A stretch of 64,000 bases of DNA from Aphrophora alni (lineage: Eukaryota; Arthropoda; Insecta; Hemiptera; Aphrophoridae): NCBI GenBank assembly GCA_963513935.1, contig OY740768.1, forward strand, positions 22,195,177-22,259,176. The letters are read 5' to 3'. Each line of letters starts with the position of its first letter. Positions within the stretch are counted from its first letter, which is position 1. Below the pieces are notes generated by a model. The model did not search any database and was not told the DNA's origin. It worked only from the letters and a program-made list of their open reading frames with translations. The translations under genes and the position numbers were made by a program. Positions 35,061-47,634 of the stretch are shown here, in pieces.

Positions 35061-36889
35061 CACAGTTATACATTTACTTTATGTTCTACAGATAAACCAA
35101 AACTTGTATTGTTTTATTTTGGCGAACTAGATGTATAAAACTAGTTTCGATTGAAATGATGTTATAAAATTTGTATACGTTAAGGGCTATCAATAATCAC
35201 CTCTTGCAATACAAATTGAAATTACGACAAATAAACCTTCATCTCCAAATATTTTATTATGGGCAAGATTTAAAGCTTTGGCATTCTAAAATCTAGGTAA
35301 TGAAATAGATGTTATAGAGTATGAACCCCTGATCAGAATTAAATATAGACCTCTCAAATCATATGTTATCCAGTGGTACTAAATTTGGATCTGATGACCC
35401 CTTTTCTTTAGATACAGACTGTTTCTATATCTAAGGATTGTCAATTGTAAGTTAGACTATGAAAACAATTCTTCTGACTTCACACCACTCTGCAATACTA
35501 CGCCGAAAGTTTAGACTAATAAATGTAAGAAAGAATCCGACGTCTTGTAAAGAGGAAGGGTAATTTAGGCGTCATAGATTATAGATGAAGTTGTTACAAG
35601 AGTTCATTTGTCCTTCTTGTTCACTTAAAACACAGTTTTTACTTACAATTAATTTCAGCTATATGTATGTATTTAAATATTGAAATTTAAGAACTGCAAA
35701 AAAAATTATCCGATTTTGCATAAACTTTTTTTTAGAAACAATTGGACAAATTTATTAACTAGGAAAATCGATAAGTAAATTATAAAATTCTATGGACAGA
35801 TAGTAAGAGAAATGCTAACAATAGAGCTTATATTTTAAATAAAAGGAAGACCAAGTACATGAGATTGTCCATCTCTGAGATCAGACTTCAAGTTGAAGAA
35901 ATGAGGTGTAAAATAGTGTTTTTGGTAACTGGGGGTAATTATATACAATGATAATTAGATGAGTATAGAATTTAAAAAAGGTTACAGTAAGAGAATTGTT
36001 CATTTCATACTATGCAAATAAGAGGTTTTTTAGGGATCAACTTATTACACGAAACACGATGCTCAAAATAAACAAAATACTCCGAAATCACGTTTGGTTA
36101 AAAGACGTATATCCTGAAAATATTATTGGAAATGTTTTTTTCGTTCCTTCTCATCTATGATCTGTATGAACCTTTATAACTCATTTTGTTTACGAATATT
36201 GTTGCTAAAGTAAGATCGGCAATCAAGCTTATTCACAACAATTAACTAATGAAATTCTCGTCCTATCAACTGATTGACGAGTGCATCATGAAATCGATTC
36301 TGTTTATGTACACAATGTGACGAATATTTTCAATTACTGGTTATGATATCAATTATCTAAAGACTGTCAAATTTAATTCGATAACAAATTTGTTGTATCA
36401 ACGAGTTAAAAAAATTAAATGTAAACGAAATTTTAGCTAAACATTTAATTTATGGATGAACTCATTCCAGAGTTATTAACTTCTGGAATATCTTCAAGGT
36501 TTTATGTACCTCAAAGGTTTTCCTAGAAATGATTTAATCTCCCGTTAAAATGACTTGGTCAGTAACATCCTAAAAAAATTTAAAATGGAATAAAATACAC
36601 TCTCAAGCTAATTTCAGACGGTGATTTTCTAAGTGAGCTCCAAAATTAACTATCTCTTCAGTTACACATACAAAAAATTTTAAATGAGAAACAAATTTTC
36701 CTTTTTATTTGAAATAAAATTATGTTAAACAATTTACATAGAAAGTTCAGTTTTATGTCAAAATTGAGGATGGTAAATATTTTAAATGTTAACCTATAGA
36801 TTATGTTCAGAATCAAAAACACATCTATCTGTGAATAGAATTACAATATCGAGTCCAAATTTTGTGTACATAATTAAATGATATGTCTC

Positions 36890-36890
<1 letters not shown>
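35060..36890. other. Unique AT-rich sequence
   Basis: No gene seen. One short match at 35,789-35,820 (ttctatggacagatagtaag) to the repeat at 56,569 suggests a small transposon remnant. Confidence 0.45.
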
Positions 36891-36941
<51 letters not shown>

Positions 36942-36942
36942 C
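36891..36942. repeat. Compound (AC)n-(AT)n microsatellite
   Basis: About 19 AC units pass directly into AT units. Confidence 0.95.
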
Positions 36943-39760
36943 ATGATTATTTTTATGAAACCGTTTAAAAATGACGTTTATTTTAATATCTAATCCTGAG
37001 TATCTCAAAAACTTCCAACGAGCTAAATATTTTGCATTTGTAATTTTTTTATTACTGTTTCCTAGATATTATGTATCAAATAATTCAAATAGAAGTATTT
37101 TGTATACCATTATAATGTTTTCTACATTGCATACTCATGTATACAAAGTTGTAATTGGTAGCGTTTGTTAAATATCGTTTAAAGTTTTTTTTTTGTTTTT
37201 TTTTTTTAAATAAACAGACACCAAGCAATGTTCTATGTTCACCTGATCGATCTGTATTATCAACAATATAGGTTACGCTTTAATTAAATTTTTAGATACT
37301 CCATTTGAATTTAAAATAAATTTTCTCTACAAATGGTTTACTATAATTGTATTTCTCACAAACAAAAATAGTTCCTCCCTTTGAAAGTATGTGGTATCTT
37401 TAAATATAATGGTAGTTATCTTAACCAAAACATCCAAAATTAAACAAAAAATGTTAACCGTTCATTTACTTTAATATAATATATTGTAAATCAATGTCTA
37501 TAGTTTAGTTTTTAAAAAAACCTTAATTTATAATAAATCAACTATATTGTCTGGACAAACAATGTAATGAAGTAACAATTCTCCAGTCTGTTTATTTGTC
37601 TAACTAGCTTCACCCTCGCAGAAAAGTGGAAAGGTAAACAGGATCCAAGAGGAAATTTGGGGAAAATAAAAGAAATAAACTACGATAATAAGGCAACTTC
37701 ATAAGAAAACACTTTACGCCAATTCAGAGTTTCATTTAAGAAACAAAAATGATCAATTTACAGATTAGTTTTGACTTGCACCTTCTAGAAAACCTTTCGG
37801 AGTATGAAAAGGGGCAGGTAGTTGATTTTCATCAATAATTGTAGGATCCCTTATCTCCTGTTAATCGTTCAAATGGCTACGTGAAGTGTGCGAACGTGGG
37901 ATGAGCGAAAGCAAAAAATCATGGTCTGAGCGAAAAAATTACGACAAAAGCTGAGCGAGGAACAATTTACCTGGTTTACCTAACCCAACCTAACCTAATA
38001 TAACCTCTCCTAACCTAAGCTAAGAACGTTTTCATATTGATTTTGCTAAAAAGAACGAAAATAACTAAAAGATCTACGAAAGTAGATGTACCTAAGTGAC
38101 AGAATAGTATTAAAAATTCGATCCCCCCCCCTTAATGGACAAGTATTGATTAAATAAAATAAACTATAAATAATGATTAAATGAAATATTATAGTCCCCC
38201 CCCCCGAATCGAATTATCATACCACTATTTCTATCAAATATTATACTTTTCTAACACTCTGTCTTTTCTGACACACATATCTTGTTAAGTGTTTGTAAGA
38301 AAGAAAATTTACTTGTTATAATTGTCCTAAAGGTTTTTGAATTTATTATTATCTTTCGCTTGTCTAATAGCAATACCTAGATTTTTCAAACATTTTAATA
38401 GATGTAGATATCATGTTTAATTATATGTTAGTGAAAAAATTATAATATAAGTTCCTTAGTAGTTATATCATATATATGTTATAAAAATATATTAATGTTT
38501 TAGCAGTCGTAAAAATATGGAAGCAGTGATATCGCATTCCAGAGAGCACCTAAAATACCTAACTGCTATATTACCTTTATAGGGTAAACCCGGAAATTAT
38601 GAAATTTGTGTTAGTATCCGTAGTCGATTATTAGCGCTCTATACAATATAGAAACAAGCTCAAATCGATGTTATATTTAGTTTTCATGGAATAACGTGAT
38701 TTTGTGTTCAAAGATTTTGTACAAAAACAATGACAGTGTGGAAGCTGTACGTGTTTCCCAGTAATTTTATTAAGGACGTGATGGATTGTGTTTTATCAAC
38801 TCATCCAATTTATTATTGGATTTTAAGGAAAGAGATTCAGCTATGAAAAACATATTTCCAGACGGTGTGAAGCAGTTGTACACTAGACAATATCGATAAG
38901 GTTCGATCTGCTATCTTAAGACGCCCACACAGTTCAATCCGTCCTCACGCAATGTTGATATAGTTGCATGGTTCGTGTTCAAGTAATGTTTGTGCAGGAT
39001 TTTCATTACCATCCGTTTAAATGTGGTTTTATAATTAGTTTATAATGATGGATTGTTCATAATATTAATATGGATTAATCAAATATTGTCGAGACAAAAA
39101 GACTTCAAAATATAACAATTAGTAAAAAAAAAAAAAAAAAAAAAAAACACGATTAGGCCTAACATATTTTCGTATAAGTAAACAATATCTGAACGTATTT
39201 TGTCCGAAAATCAAAAATTTAATTAGGAAGATGCAACAATAATACATCTAGACAAATATATACGAAATTTATTGAAGCCTCGTATAAAGCTATTGGACAA
39301 TCCTACAGACAAACCCGTTTAGAAAAATTGCAGACAAAAATTCTTCTACTTTAAATAGGTCTGAAATTTTCCCGCTTATTCCTCAAATGGGAATCATGAC
39401 ACGATCGAGGAAGAACTCTGAAAGAGAGGGTAAAAAGTTTTTTATTCTGGTAAACAGTTAGGACAACTTTCTCTTGGCTCCACCCCTTTACAATTAGTTG
39501 CTTGTCGTACTTTGTGTTGTGGTTTTATCTGATCACGTTTGTATTTAGTCTTAGCTTTGACTGCTCAGGCTTAGTTTTAGACTTGAGCCCTATTCTTAGA
39601 ATATAGATTTAGTTTTATTTCCATCATGACTACTAAACTATTCTATTTTTAAAATTATTACTTAATGATGGAATATTTGTATTAATATTATTGTTTGTTC
39701 GAACATTTCCCATCATTTGTTTATAAGAAACAATACACGACGTTTCGAGAATATAAATCA
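36943..39760. other. Non-coding AT-rich stretch with simple repeats
   Basis: No gene supported. It contains T-rich runs near 37,185-37,207 and three TGAGCGA(A/G) phrases within 37,895-37,960. A degenerate CCTAACC run lies at about 37,975-38,030, with poly(C) tracts at 38,123-38,131 and 38,196-38,205 and poly(A)24 at 39,124-39,147. Confidence 0.5.
39124..39147. repeat. Poly(A)24 tract
   Basis: Twenty-four A in a row followed by cacg. A retroposon tail is possible but no body is identified upstream. Confidence 0.9.
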
Positions 39761-40267
39761 ACTGTCGTTATTAAGTGCCTAACTTACAAACTAAAACATG
39801 CAGACGGAACACACGCCTAGATGTCTAGGCATATGTTCAGAAAGTAACCTAATGAAAAAAACACTCAGGACAAAACCTGACGGTCAAAACCTAAAAAGAA
39901 ACTCACATGTGATCAGGAAACCACAAGTCAAAAGAGAACTGAACAGAGTTCACAGAGCTGACAAATACCAACCAAACTAGGTCTGTTCACAACTGCAGTG
40001 ACTGAACAACTAACGGTCGTGAAACAATCTACCATCTGGGAGGAGGGAGGAGTTAAGAAACCGGTAGTTAATGCCTACAGCGTCCTCTTTTTAAATTTCC
40101 TAACCTGAACGCGTTATAATTCCGTCGTTTCTTTTTAGTTTTTGACAGCTCAGGGTTTGTCCTGGGTGTTTTTCCATTAGGATTAGTTTCTGAACATAGG
40201 CCTAGACATCTAGGCATGTGTTCTGTGTGCCTGATTTAGTTTGGAAGTTAGGCACTTGATTAGTCAG
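39761..40267. mobile_element. 507-bp foldback element with about 140-bp arms
   Basis: The left arm 39,761-39,902 and right arm 40,127-40,267 are inverted repeats of high identity, about 85-90% by eye. Shared phrases are aagtgcctaactt, cctagatgtctaggc, tatgttcagaaa, caggacaaa and aactaaaaagaaac. Each arm carries its own 18-bp palindrome tgcctagatgtctaggca-type. The loop is about 224 bp. The 60-aa frame at 39,798 lies in the arm and reads through repeat sequence; it is not a gene. A cgacgtttcgag phrase just left (39,738) recalls the cgtttcaacg phrase of the 11,283 family. Confidence 0.85.
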
Positions 40268-40764
40268 GAGGAAATTACAACATAGCACAGATTATGTACT
40301 GGAAATGGACATTATAAAGTTTTTAATGCAAACATTGTTTATTTCAATTAATTAAACACGATTTCTAAAAGGTTAAAATATTAATTCACACAGTAATTAG
40401 ACAAAGTAGATTAAATATTATTCCTAGAGTGCTTTCTTTTATTCTCTATGGATTTATAACTCTATGTAATAAAGCAGTTTTTATGAAGTTTGCTTTTACG
40501 TCATAACAGCTAAACAGCTATTAATTGAATTACAAAATTGAAATCAATTTACAAACAACTAATTTATGAAATACCTCATATCTTTTTAAGCAAATCTGTG
40601 TACAAGAAGTTAGACAAAAAATGGTCAAAATGTCTACAACGTTATAAAATACGAATAAATAAAAGTGTGAATTCTTTCGAAAACATTTTTCATAGTCATA
40701 AGACCATGAGTTGAGTATTTTAATTTGGTAACTTTTCTATTTTTTTATTTAACGATAACTCACA

Positions 40765-41035
40765 GATCGGAATGACCAATAAATTTTGATTGGGTCCTTT
40801 AAGGCTTACACTTGAGCAAAATTTGATAAAAACCGATAGAGCCAATATTGAGAAAATCACAACTGGAAAATCCCCCCTCTCATATGCTACCTGCTTGAGG
40901 TAAATTTAGAGTTAAATAAATTGAAAATAATTCCCATATCTAATTGCATTCCAAACTGTCAATGCGACAGCCATTCCACAAACTACTTTTAGGACTCGGT
41001 AGTCCTCAAAACGGACATACCAAAAAAATATTATA
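40765..41035. mobile_element. Transposon remnant, copy a of an AAATTTGATTAAAA family
   Basis: Phrases gaccaataaattttgattgg, ggcttacacttgagcaaaat, then cggtagtcctcaaaacggac. The first half recurs at 43,130-43,195 (ttacacttgaacaaaatttg). The last phrase recurs at 53,400-53,455 (gatgaccccaaaacgg). It reads like a decayed 3' part of a transposable element; its class is uncertain. Confidence 0.45.
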
Positions 41036-41314
41036 TTTATATATTCCAAATCATTATTATGTTATGCATCTTTTTAGTTGTTTGTAAATTTGTTTTTTGT
41101 ATTTATTGTTATTATTTTATTACTATTTTGTGTGTGTCAAATGGTAGAGAGGACCTAAATTAATGGTCTAAATCAAGTCATTTATCTATCTATAAGTGAA
41201 AAAAATAAAAATATAAACGAAATAATAAATTATACTTTTGATGAATTGGAGAAATTATCTTGTATCAACCAAGAATGCGTGTTTTACTATTAATTTAGTT
41301 CTACCCAAAAAATA

Positions 41315-41317
<3 letters not shown>

Positions 41318-41363
<46 letters not shown>
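41318..41363. repeat. (AT)n microsatellite, about 22 units
   Basis: Pure AT dinucleotide array. Confidence 0.95.
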
Positions 41364-41366
<3 letters not shown>

Positions 41367-42262
41367 AAATCTATGCCAGAGTGACAGGATCGGTGCACAA
41401 TGATGTAATCCCATAGCCATGTGGACTGTCACGGAGGTAGGCTGTAAGTGTGTGTAAATCACTATTCATTCAATATTTGTCAATACTGTTTAATTCATGG
41501 ACAGAATACTGAATTTCGTTTTAATATTTATTTTGTTTAATATTTCAAATATCAACAAAATATTACGTTTAATAAATTGTATTGATCATGCGTATAAAAT
41601 ATGTAATATTGTTACTTATATAACAGATTTTAATATATTACCAACCTTGGAGCCAAATTGCAATAGTCATATTTACTGGATTGTATACTATTTATAGGTT
41701 TTATTTAATGGAAACTACTGCAGTGTGGATACCGTAAAAACAGAATTGAATATTTCATAATATCCAATTTTATTTATCTAATATATATGCTGATATAAAA
41801 ATTAACAAATAATTGTTGATGTTTTGTTTATACACCCACTCGATTGGAGATGTCGGCCTTGTTTTCTTTAAATCAAAATTCTTCACAAACAATGTTATTA
41901 CTACAGAACTAAAATTGTCTGAATGGGAGAAAATATTGTTCTCTCTGATTTAAAGGCAAAAAAGTCGCTGTCTCTAAAAAAAAAATAAAAATAAAAATAA
42001 AAAAAAAATTTAAAAAAAGGAAGAAATAGAATAACTAACCTAACTTAATCTAGCATTAGCTCCTGGTTAAGAGATACTTTGTTATGAAAGATGAAAAGGA
42101 GAAATTTGTAATTCAAAAACTAAATGAATAAAGGTGTAGATCCATCTAGAGTGGATAAGGATTAGTCACCCCGTACATGGTAAATCCTTGAGGATAAAAT
42201 AAAATGGAATATTTCGAGTAGAACTTGCAGACGTCTATAGTTCATCAGATTTGTTGACTGAA
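41364..42262. other. AT-rich sequence with an A-rich low-complexity tract
   Basis: No gene supported. An AAAAAT-type low-complexity stretch lies at 41,977-42,018. Confidence 0.5.
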
Positions 42263-42409
42263 ATTGAAATAGCATTGCTGATGTGGTTGGGTCCTTTGGT
42301 GAGGATAAAGAATTGAAATAGCATTGCTGATGTGGTTGGGTTATTAAGTGAGGATAAACAATTGAAATAGCATTGCTGATGTGGTTGGGTCATTTGGTGA
42401 GTATAAAGA
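42263..42409 (+). repeat. 49-bp minisatellite, three copies
   Basis: Units start at 42,263, 42,312 and 42,361 with attgaaatagcattgctgat. Spacing is exactly 49 bp both times, and the units differ only at a few positions (for example gtcctttggt, gttattaagt, gtcatttggt). A 49-bp period is not a multiple of three, so it does not encode a peptide repeat. Confidence 0.95.
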
Positions 42410-43770
42410 ATAATGTATCAAGAAGGAGAATAAAATAATCAAGAAGATAACGTTATTGAAGATCTACGAAGTATGAGTGTAAGAAATTGAAAAGAACGGA
42501 CTAAAGACCGAAATGAATGATCAGCTGTTATTATTGAGTTTTACATTTTTGAGAGTTTGGTTATAATATCTTTTTTTAAATATTAACTCTCTTTTTTATT
42601 ATATAAAACACGATTGGAAATTATTAGAGAATAATTTAAAGCTGTATAAAATGAACTCTGTGGAAAATATTACGACATTCGGGTGATAAATTAATTATCC
42701 TCAAAAACTGTCTTTTGAAATTTGAAATATAGCCTTCGTTTTAAAATATATTGATTTTTCTGTGTAAAGTACATCGATTTATAAATCCGAACTTTCACTC
42801 AAAATTGATATTTAAATTGTGACTTGTAGATCTTTTACAAATTCATATGTACAGGTGCCCTTGGCTTAAATAATACTGCTTGAAAATCGAGCTTCTAATG
42901 ACGGTGTTCAAGGTTAATTTTTGTTTTTGCCAATCGTCCCTGAAACGTATTTTTTATTTTTTTATAACGCCGATTTTGCACAAACCTTTGGGTCATTTAT
43001 TTTCCTACATCACTAAAATTTAAACGGAATCAGGAGACTCGATTTTGATAAAATTACTGTCACATAGCCAGTTTTGTGTGTGCAGTTGTTCTCTTATAAA
43101 TAACGATCCTGAATTTTTGAAGATATGGCACGCAATACGTTTTGCCCGGGCCCAAAAGGTTACACTTGAACAAAATTTGATTAAAATTGTAATATTTTTT
43201 TTAATTTGTTATAGTCCACTAATTTTTAATTATCGATATAATATGGCTAAAATATACCGATACCCCAATTTTTATTAAATTCTGAAAAACAAGTTTGAGC
43301 TGCAGTTAACAGACGTCAGATATATCTACAAAAAACTCTACATTAATTTTTGACCCAACAAATAACCATCTGTTTAGCACGTAACTGCGAGAGAGTGAAA
43401 TGGAAAACACAAAACTCCTTTCATTTTATACCAAACTGTAGAGTTTGCCTATCAATGCATAAAGTTCAGAAATGTATGACGTGGTGAAGATGGAATGATA
43501 GATTTATTCCACACAAACCACAGTATTCCTATCATAACACAGGTAATTAGCTAATGGTGCCTCAGAGGTATTCAATTAGTCGACACATAGAGAGGAGTTT
43601 AATATTTTGGAATGATGAATATGTAACAGCTGGTTTATTGAAGTCTCATTACCAAAACAAAAATCTGAATTTGTATACTAACATTTTGTATTTACTTTGT
43701 TGTTTAAAGACAAAAAACCTCACAAAAGATGATGACATAAATACTCCTGCCCTTTGAATAATCTAGAGTT
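42410..43770. other. AT-rich sequence with a short transposon remnant
   Basis: 43,130-43,195 (ccaaaaggttacacttgaac, then aaaatttgattaaaat) matches the remnant at 40,765. Otherwise nothing recognised. The 77- and 67-aa frames here are unsupported. Confidence 0.45.
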
Positions 43771-43774
43771 ATGA

Positions 43775-43862
43775 GATAAATTTGATAGGAGAGATGAAAG
43801 AGAGGGATCTAACCCAAGACTACATAAAAAAGGGACAGATCCAGCTGGGGTCCCTCGGATTG
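43775..43862 (+). repeat. Dispersed repeat family 'GTCAGGG', copy 2 (partial)
   Basis: Keeps ttgataggagagatgaaaga, gagggatctaacccaagact and a tggggtccctcgg end. It lacks the leading gtcaggg portion. Confidence 0.6.
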
Positions 43863-44368
43863 TTGTACTGAAAACAAATATCTTAAAAACTTCCTCAAAA
43901 TTAGAAAATAATCAGTATTTGAACATCTATTAAAATTTTAGTTTAATATAGTAAAATGTAGAATCTAGGTTAATTTGTCGAAAATAATTGGTAAAATGTT
44001 ATCAGAAGTTCGAAAGAATAATTGTTTAATGTTGTTTGGAAATTATCGGAATAAATTCAAAATTAATCACGGACCCTAACATTAAAAACCTAATTTTTCA
44101 AAACCAACTCTACTAATTTCAGTAAAATTTTAGTCAATTTTGAAGACTGAATAACCTAAAAACGAAAATGTACCTTGACCGTCCTCATAAAAAACTCAAT
44201 GTAATACAATTTACATATATTCTGGACAAGTTTGTGACACAAGCGGAGCTAGCGTAGGCTCTATTTAAGTAATTATTTTACAAATTAATGAGCAACAAGT
44301 TGAAAGTTCACCCACTTCACTCATAATGATAAACGCATAGAGGAAAACTCGATGTTATAAAAACCATT

Positions 44369-44965
44369 GTTATAGAAGACGGTAATTGGTATTTATATTG
44401 AAGTTCGTTGATAATACCAATACAATAAAGATCAGTGATTCATTCTATTATGCTCTTAATACTATCACAATAGTATTACACAGTTTCTAATATTATCAGT
44501 GGCTGAATTATATAATCGACTTAAAACTAAGCGAAAACAATGTTGCAATAAGAATCACAATTAAACCAATCTTTCCTGATCTGTACGATATTATACAAAA
44601 GGCCAAAGTGCATTGTTTACTCTATCCCTGAATCTCAAACGTACCAGGTTTTGTACTCCTCAAGTCCAAGGACTTCCGCTGCAGGTAGACTTGTTCGGCT
44701 TCTTTGATTTGCCTCAGTTTCACGTCCTTCTGTTGATCAACAGCGATGACTGTAGTCTTTCCTCCCCGCCGATAACTCTTGGTCACGTCTCCTCACACTT
44801 CAGTCTTTATACTCTTGTCTCTTGGGTAATTGCAATTCATAAATTACTTAACTTTCTACATCTAGTGGCAGCCACTGTTTATGCTCTGACAACTATTGTA
44901 GAGACTTAGAATAAAAATGAAAAGTTAACTATCTAATTTTGTCCTAACATTAGCGTAGTCCTAAT
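44369..44965. mobile_element. Dispersed element, copy 2 (without the nested GC-rich foldback)
   Basis: Starts gttatagaagacggtaattg and matches 15,921-15,936 plus 16,211-16,755, through ttggtatttatattgaagtt, aataccaatacaataaagat, actatcacaatagtatta and the C-rich stretch. The two copies are perhaps 75-80% identical. The 98-aa frame at 44,613-44,909 is not conserved in the other copy and is not called as a gene. Confidence 0.75.
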
Positions 44966-45801
44966 ATCATACTTAGTATTTACCCAGTATATGACGTACA
45001 ACGTGATGGGTAAGGTTGGTAATCTCCAAATATGTCGCCTCTTTTATTTGAGTTAAATTTTGTATAATGATCCCATAAGGAAACAAATAGAAATTCAGAA
45101 AAATCCATTTGAAAATTTCAAAACATCAGCCATTTAAAAACAGATTTTGTTTATATCTTGTGTGTTATTTAAAACAACATAAGTTAGATAAAAGTGCGCA
45201 TATTTTAAATCTGCATGTAATATTAACTACCCAACGTCTATACTATGACAATACGCGATTCGTTGTCAAAAAATGTTATCTTCTTCTACAAGGCTTAATA
45301 AATCTATTTACTAGGGAACACATTACACAAGTATTATATTAAATAATGGGGCTGGTTAACTATCATGATCACACACATCAACTGGTTGTAAAGAAAGGTA
45401 GTGTGTGAAAAATTTATTAAAATGTATTAGCACTGTTAATTTTAATATAAACTCCTCATCTACAAGTTAAACCACAGAATAAGGGTGGCGGTTTAATGTT
45501 TTCACATCAGAACGAATCCCCGTGACAACATAGTAGTACAAATAGAGTAGATTAAATTATAAGATAAAAGATAGAGAAAAGTAATTCAATAAACCTTACC
45601 ACGCTTTCCCCCTATCCTTACCTTTACGAGCACGTTATCCAGTGCTGTTTGCTTAGTGTTCAGATAAATGTGCTACTTAGAATTGCTATGCTTGAGTAAA
45701 TAAATGGGGCAGAAACATTGCACAAAGTTTTTCACAGACGTACGAAAATAAAATACTAACAAATAAAAAAAAAATTAGATAATGCAATAATTCAATTTGT
45801 T

Positions 45802-45832
45802 TATCTATCTATCTATCTATCTACCTACCTAC
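45802..45832. repeat. (TCTA)n/(CCTA)n tetranucleotide microsatellite
   Basis: Five to six tatc units passing into tacc units. Confidence 0.9.
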
Positions 45833-45996
45833 ATATCTTTAGTCTTGTGGGTTGGGTATCCTTTATTGAAGGAGGTCTATCTGTATGATTACATCGAAAA
45901 TTGTGTTTGATTGGGATATTGTTTTTTCGTTTAGTAAATAAGATGGGTACGATTTTGCGTGTTAATATATTTGGAACTCTTCCAAAACGTATTCAT

Positions 45997-46045
45997 TATT
46001 GGGCCTTTTGAGCAAATAATACATAAATGCTCAAAAGGCCCAATA
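45997..46045. other. Perfect 18-bp stem-loop
   Basis: Arms 45,997-46,014 (tattgggccttttgagca) and 46,028-46,045 are exact reverse complements, separated by 13 bases. The stem is richer in G+C than its surroundings. It may be a cruciform-forming site or the remnant of a small palindromic element. It is too short for a typical animal microRNA precursor. Confidence 0.85.
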
Positions 46046-47290
46046 ACTGTGAGCTGTAAGTAAGAAAATATAATTATTTAATATAACCAGTCCACTTAGG
46101 CAATCAATTTAAATAAAGACTGTACTTCAGAGAGTATTTTTTTAAATCCTATGAAATTTATTTTTATTAATCTTAAAATTAGGAAAATTTATCTAAAACA
46201 CTGGCTTCGCCTAAAGTCCTCAAGTTTTTTTTTCTTACGTTTTTTTTTGATTTTTTTTTTTTTAAGTGTAGATTAATCATTTCTTCATAAGTGTTAATAT
46301 AACTGAAAAAAAAGTAATAAATTGTAAATTTATAAATGAATTTAAATATTCTTTTAACATAAAAGACTTTAAGTATTTATATAATATTAAGTTCTTTTAT
46401 GTTTCTATTCTTCTTGTAATTTCTAACATACGAAATGTCAATAAATTACAATATGCCATTTAGTTTAATATTTAATAGAGAAGAAGTATCAATTCTAAAG
46501 GTATAGGAAACTATACAGTTGGGATGTGAAAGATACTGATCTTGAGACAATTAACAGAACACAGTGGCAGACTGAAGTTAATATATGACTGATTATTCTA
46601 AGTTAAAAACGATTATGGGATAGATTAGTTTTACTATTTCAAATTTTTTTCTAAACTGTAGAACTCTTTGGAGGTTTTAATACGTTCAACAAATCGTTGT
46701 TTTAAACCCGTTGTACATACTGCTTAGCGTGTGAGGTGACAACAATATGCATAGACTAAGAAGAAACTGTTACTAATACAACACTTTTATTCTGAACGAA
46801 AACACTATTCACAGGTAGAAATAATAAAAATATACTGTGAGTGATTTGTACCTTGCATTGTCATTTACAATTCTCGGTGGTAGAAAATATTAGACTGTAA
46901 AGATCAATGTGTGTAAGCCCTAACTGAAAAACTATCCCTTCTCCTTCCCCGCTTTCCAACAGCAATGATAAACCATGTAAGTTATATCATTTTAATAATC
47001 ACCAAATGAATGAAAACACAAACACGTTATTTATGCGATAGATATAAGACAACGTTTCATTGACTAAGTCACCATCCTCAATAGCCACACGCACACAAAT
47101 CCTACTGACAGCCACACTCCTTTTTTCCCTTATCTAGACTACTCACTGCATATATTAAATTAAATCCATTTGTAAAAAATAATAATAATAATAAGGAACA
47201 AACCAATGTAACTGTTGTGTAAATAATATTTGTTTTGTAATAATATGAAACCTGAAAAGGTTTTTTTGAAAATGAAAACATCACACAAAT
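46046..47290. other. AT-rich sequence with T-rich tracts
   Basis: No gene supported. T-rich runs lie at 46,226-46,263. At 47,045-47,085 a phrase caacgtttcattgac..agtcaccatcctcaat resembles the cgtttcaacg...ccatcctcagtg core of the 11,283 foldback family and may be a small remnant. Confidence 0.4.
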
Positions 47291-47292
47291 AA

Positions 47293-47634
47293 TCTATATA
47301 CAGGTTTTTATTATTTTGTGACGTAAAAATTTATCGTAAATTTCTAAAACAATTCAAATTTCATTGGAAGTGTTTTTGGACTCATTATGCCTCATTTACA
47401 CTTTCCTGTGCTGAAATTCAAGTCGAAGCGCCTACATCCATATTTTGGAATCAAGTAGTAACTTTTTTCAGTGCCGCCATTATAAAATGTGAAGTACAAT
47501 TTAAGAACTTCATACATACAAATAATATTGTCAACCTGGGAATGCGGCTTCACTCACACAAGCGCAGAGGATTAGGGTGTCCGGTGACCTACCCCCAAAC
47601 CACCCGTAAGTATTACCTACTGGGCTTCGTTTTA
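47293..47634 (+). CDS. Weak candidate exon / open frame, 114 codons stop to stop
   Basis: The plus-strand frame is open from 47,293 to a TAA at 47,635. Inside it an acceptor-like acttttttcag ends at 47,471 and a consensus donor GTAAGT starts at 47,606. That would bound an internal exon of 134 nt (47,472-47,605) whose frame stays open, with phrases EVQFKNFIHTN and GLGCPVTYPQTT. The last 70 bases are GC-richer than anything nearby. There is no ATG-initiated gene and no recognised family. An open stretch of this length is expected about once by chance in a window of this composition, so this needs outside evidence. Confidence 0.2.

Noticed and set aside
37975..38030. Interstitial telomeric (CCTAA)n array
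   Set aside because: Only loosely repeated CCTAACC-like words with irregular spacing; no consecutive perfect units.
39798..39980. 60-aa basic frame (HTPRCLG..., Lys/Arg-rich)
   Set aside because: It runs through one arm of the 39,761 foldback element and ends in the loop; composition reflects the repeat.
45997..46045. MicroRNA precursor
   Set aside because: The stem is only 18 bp and flanks do not extend it; animal precursors need roughly twice that.
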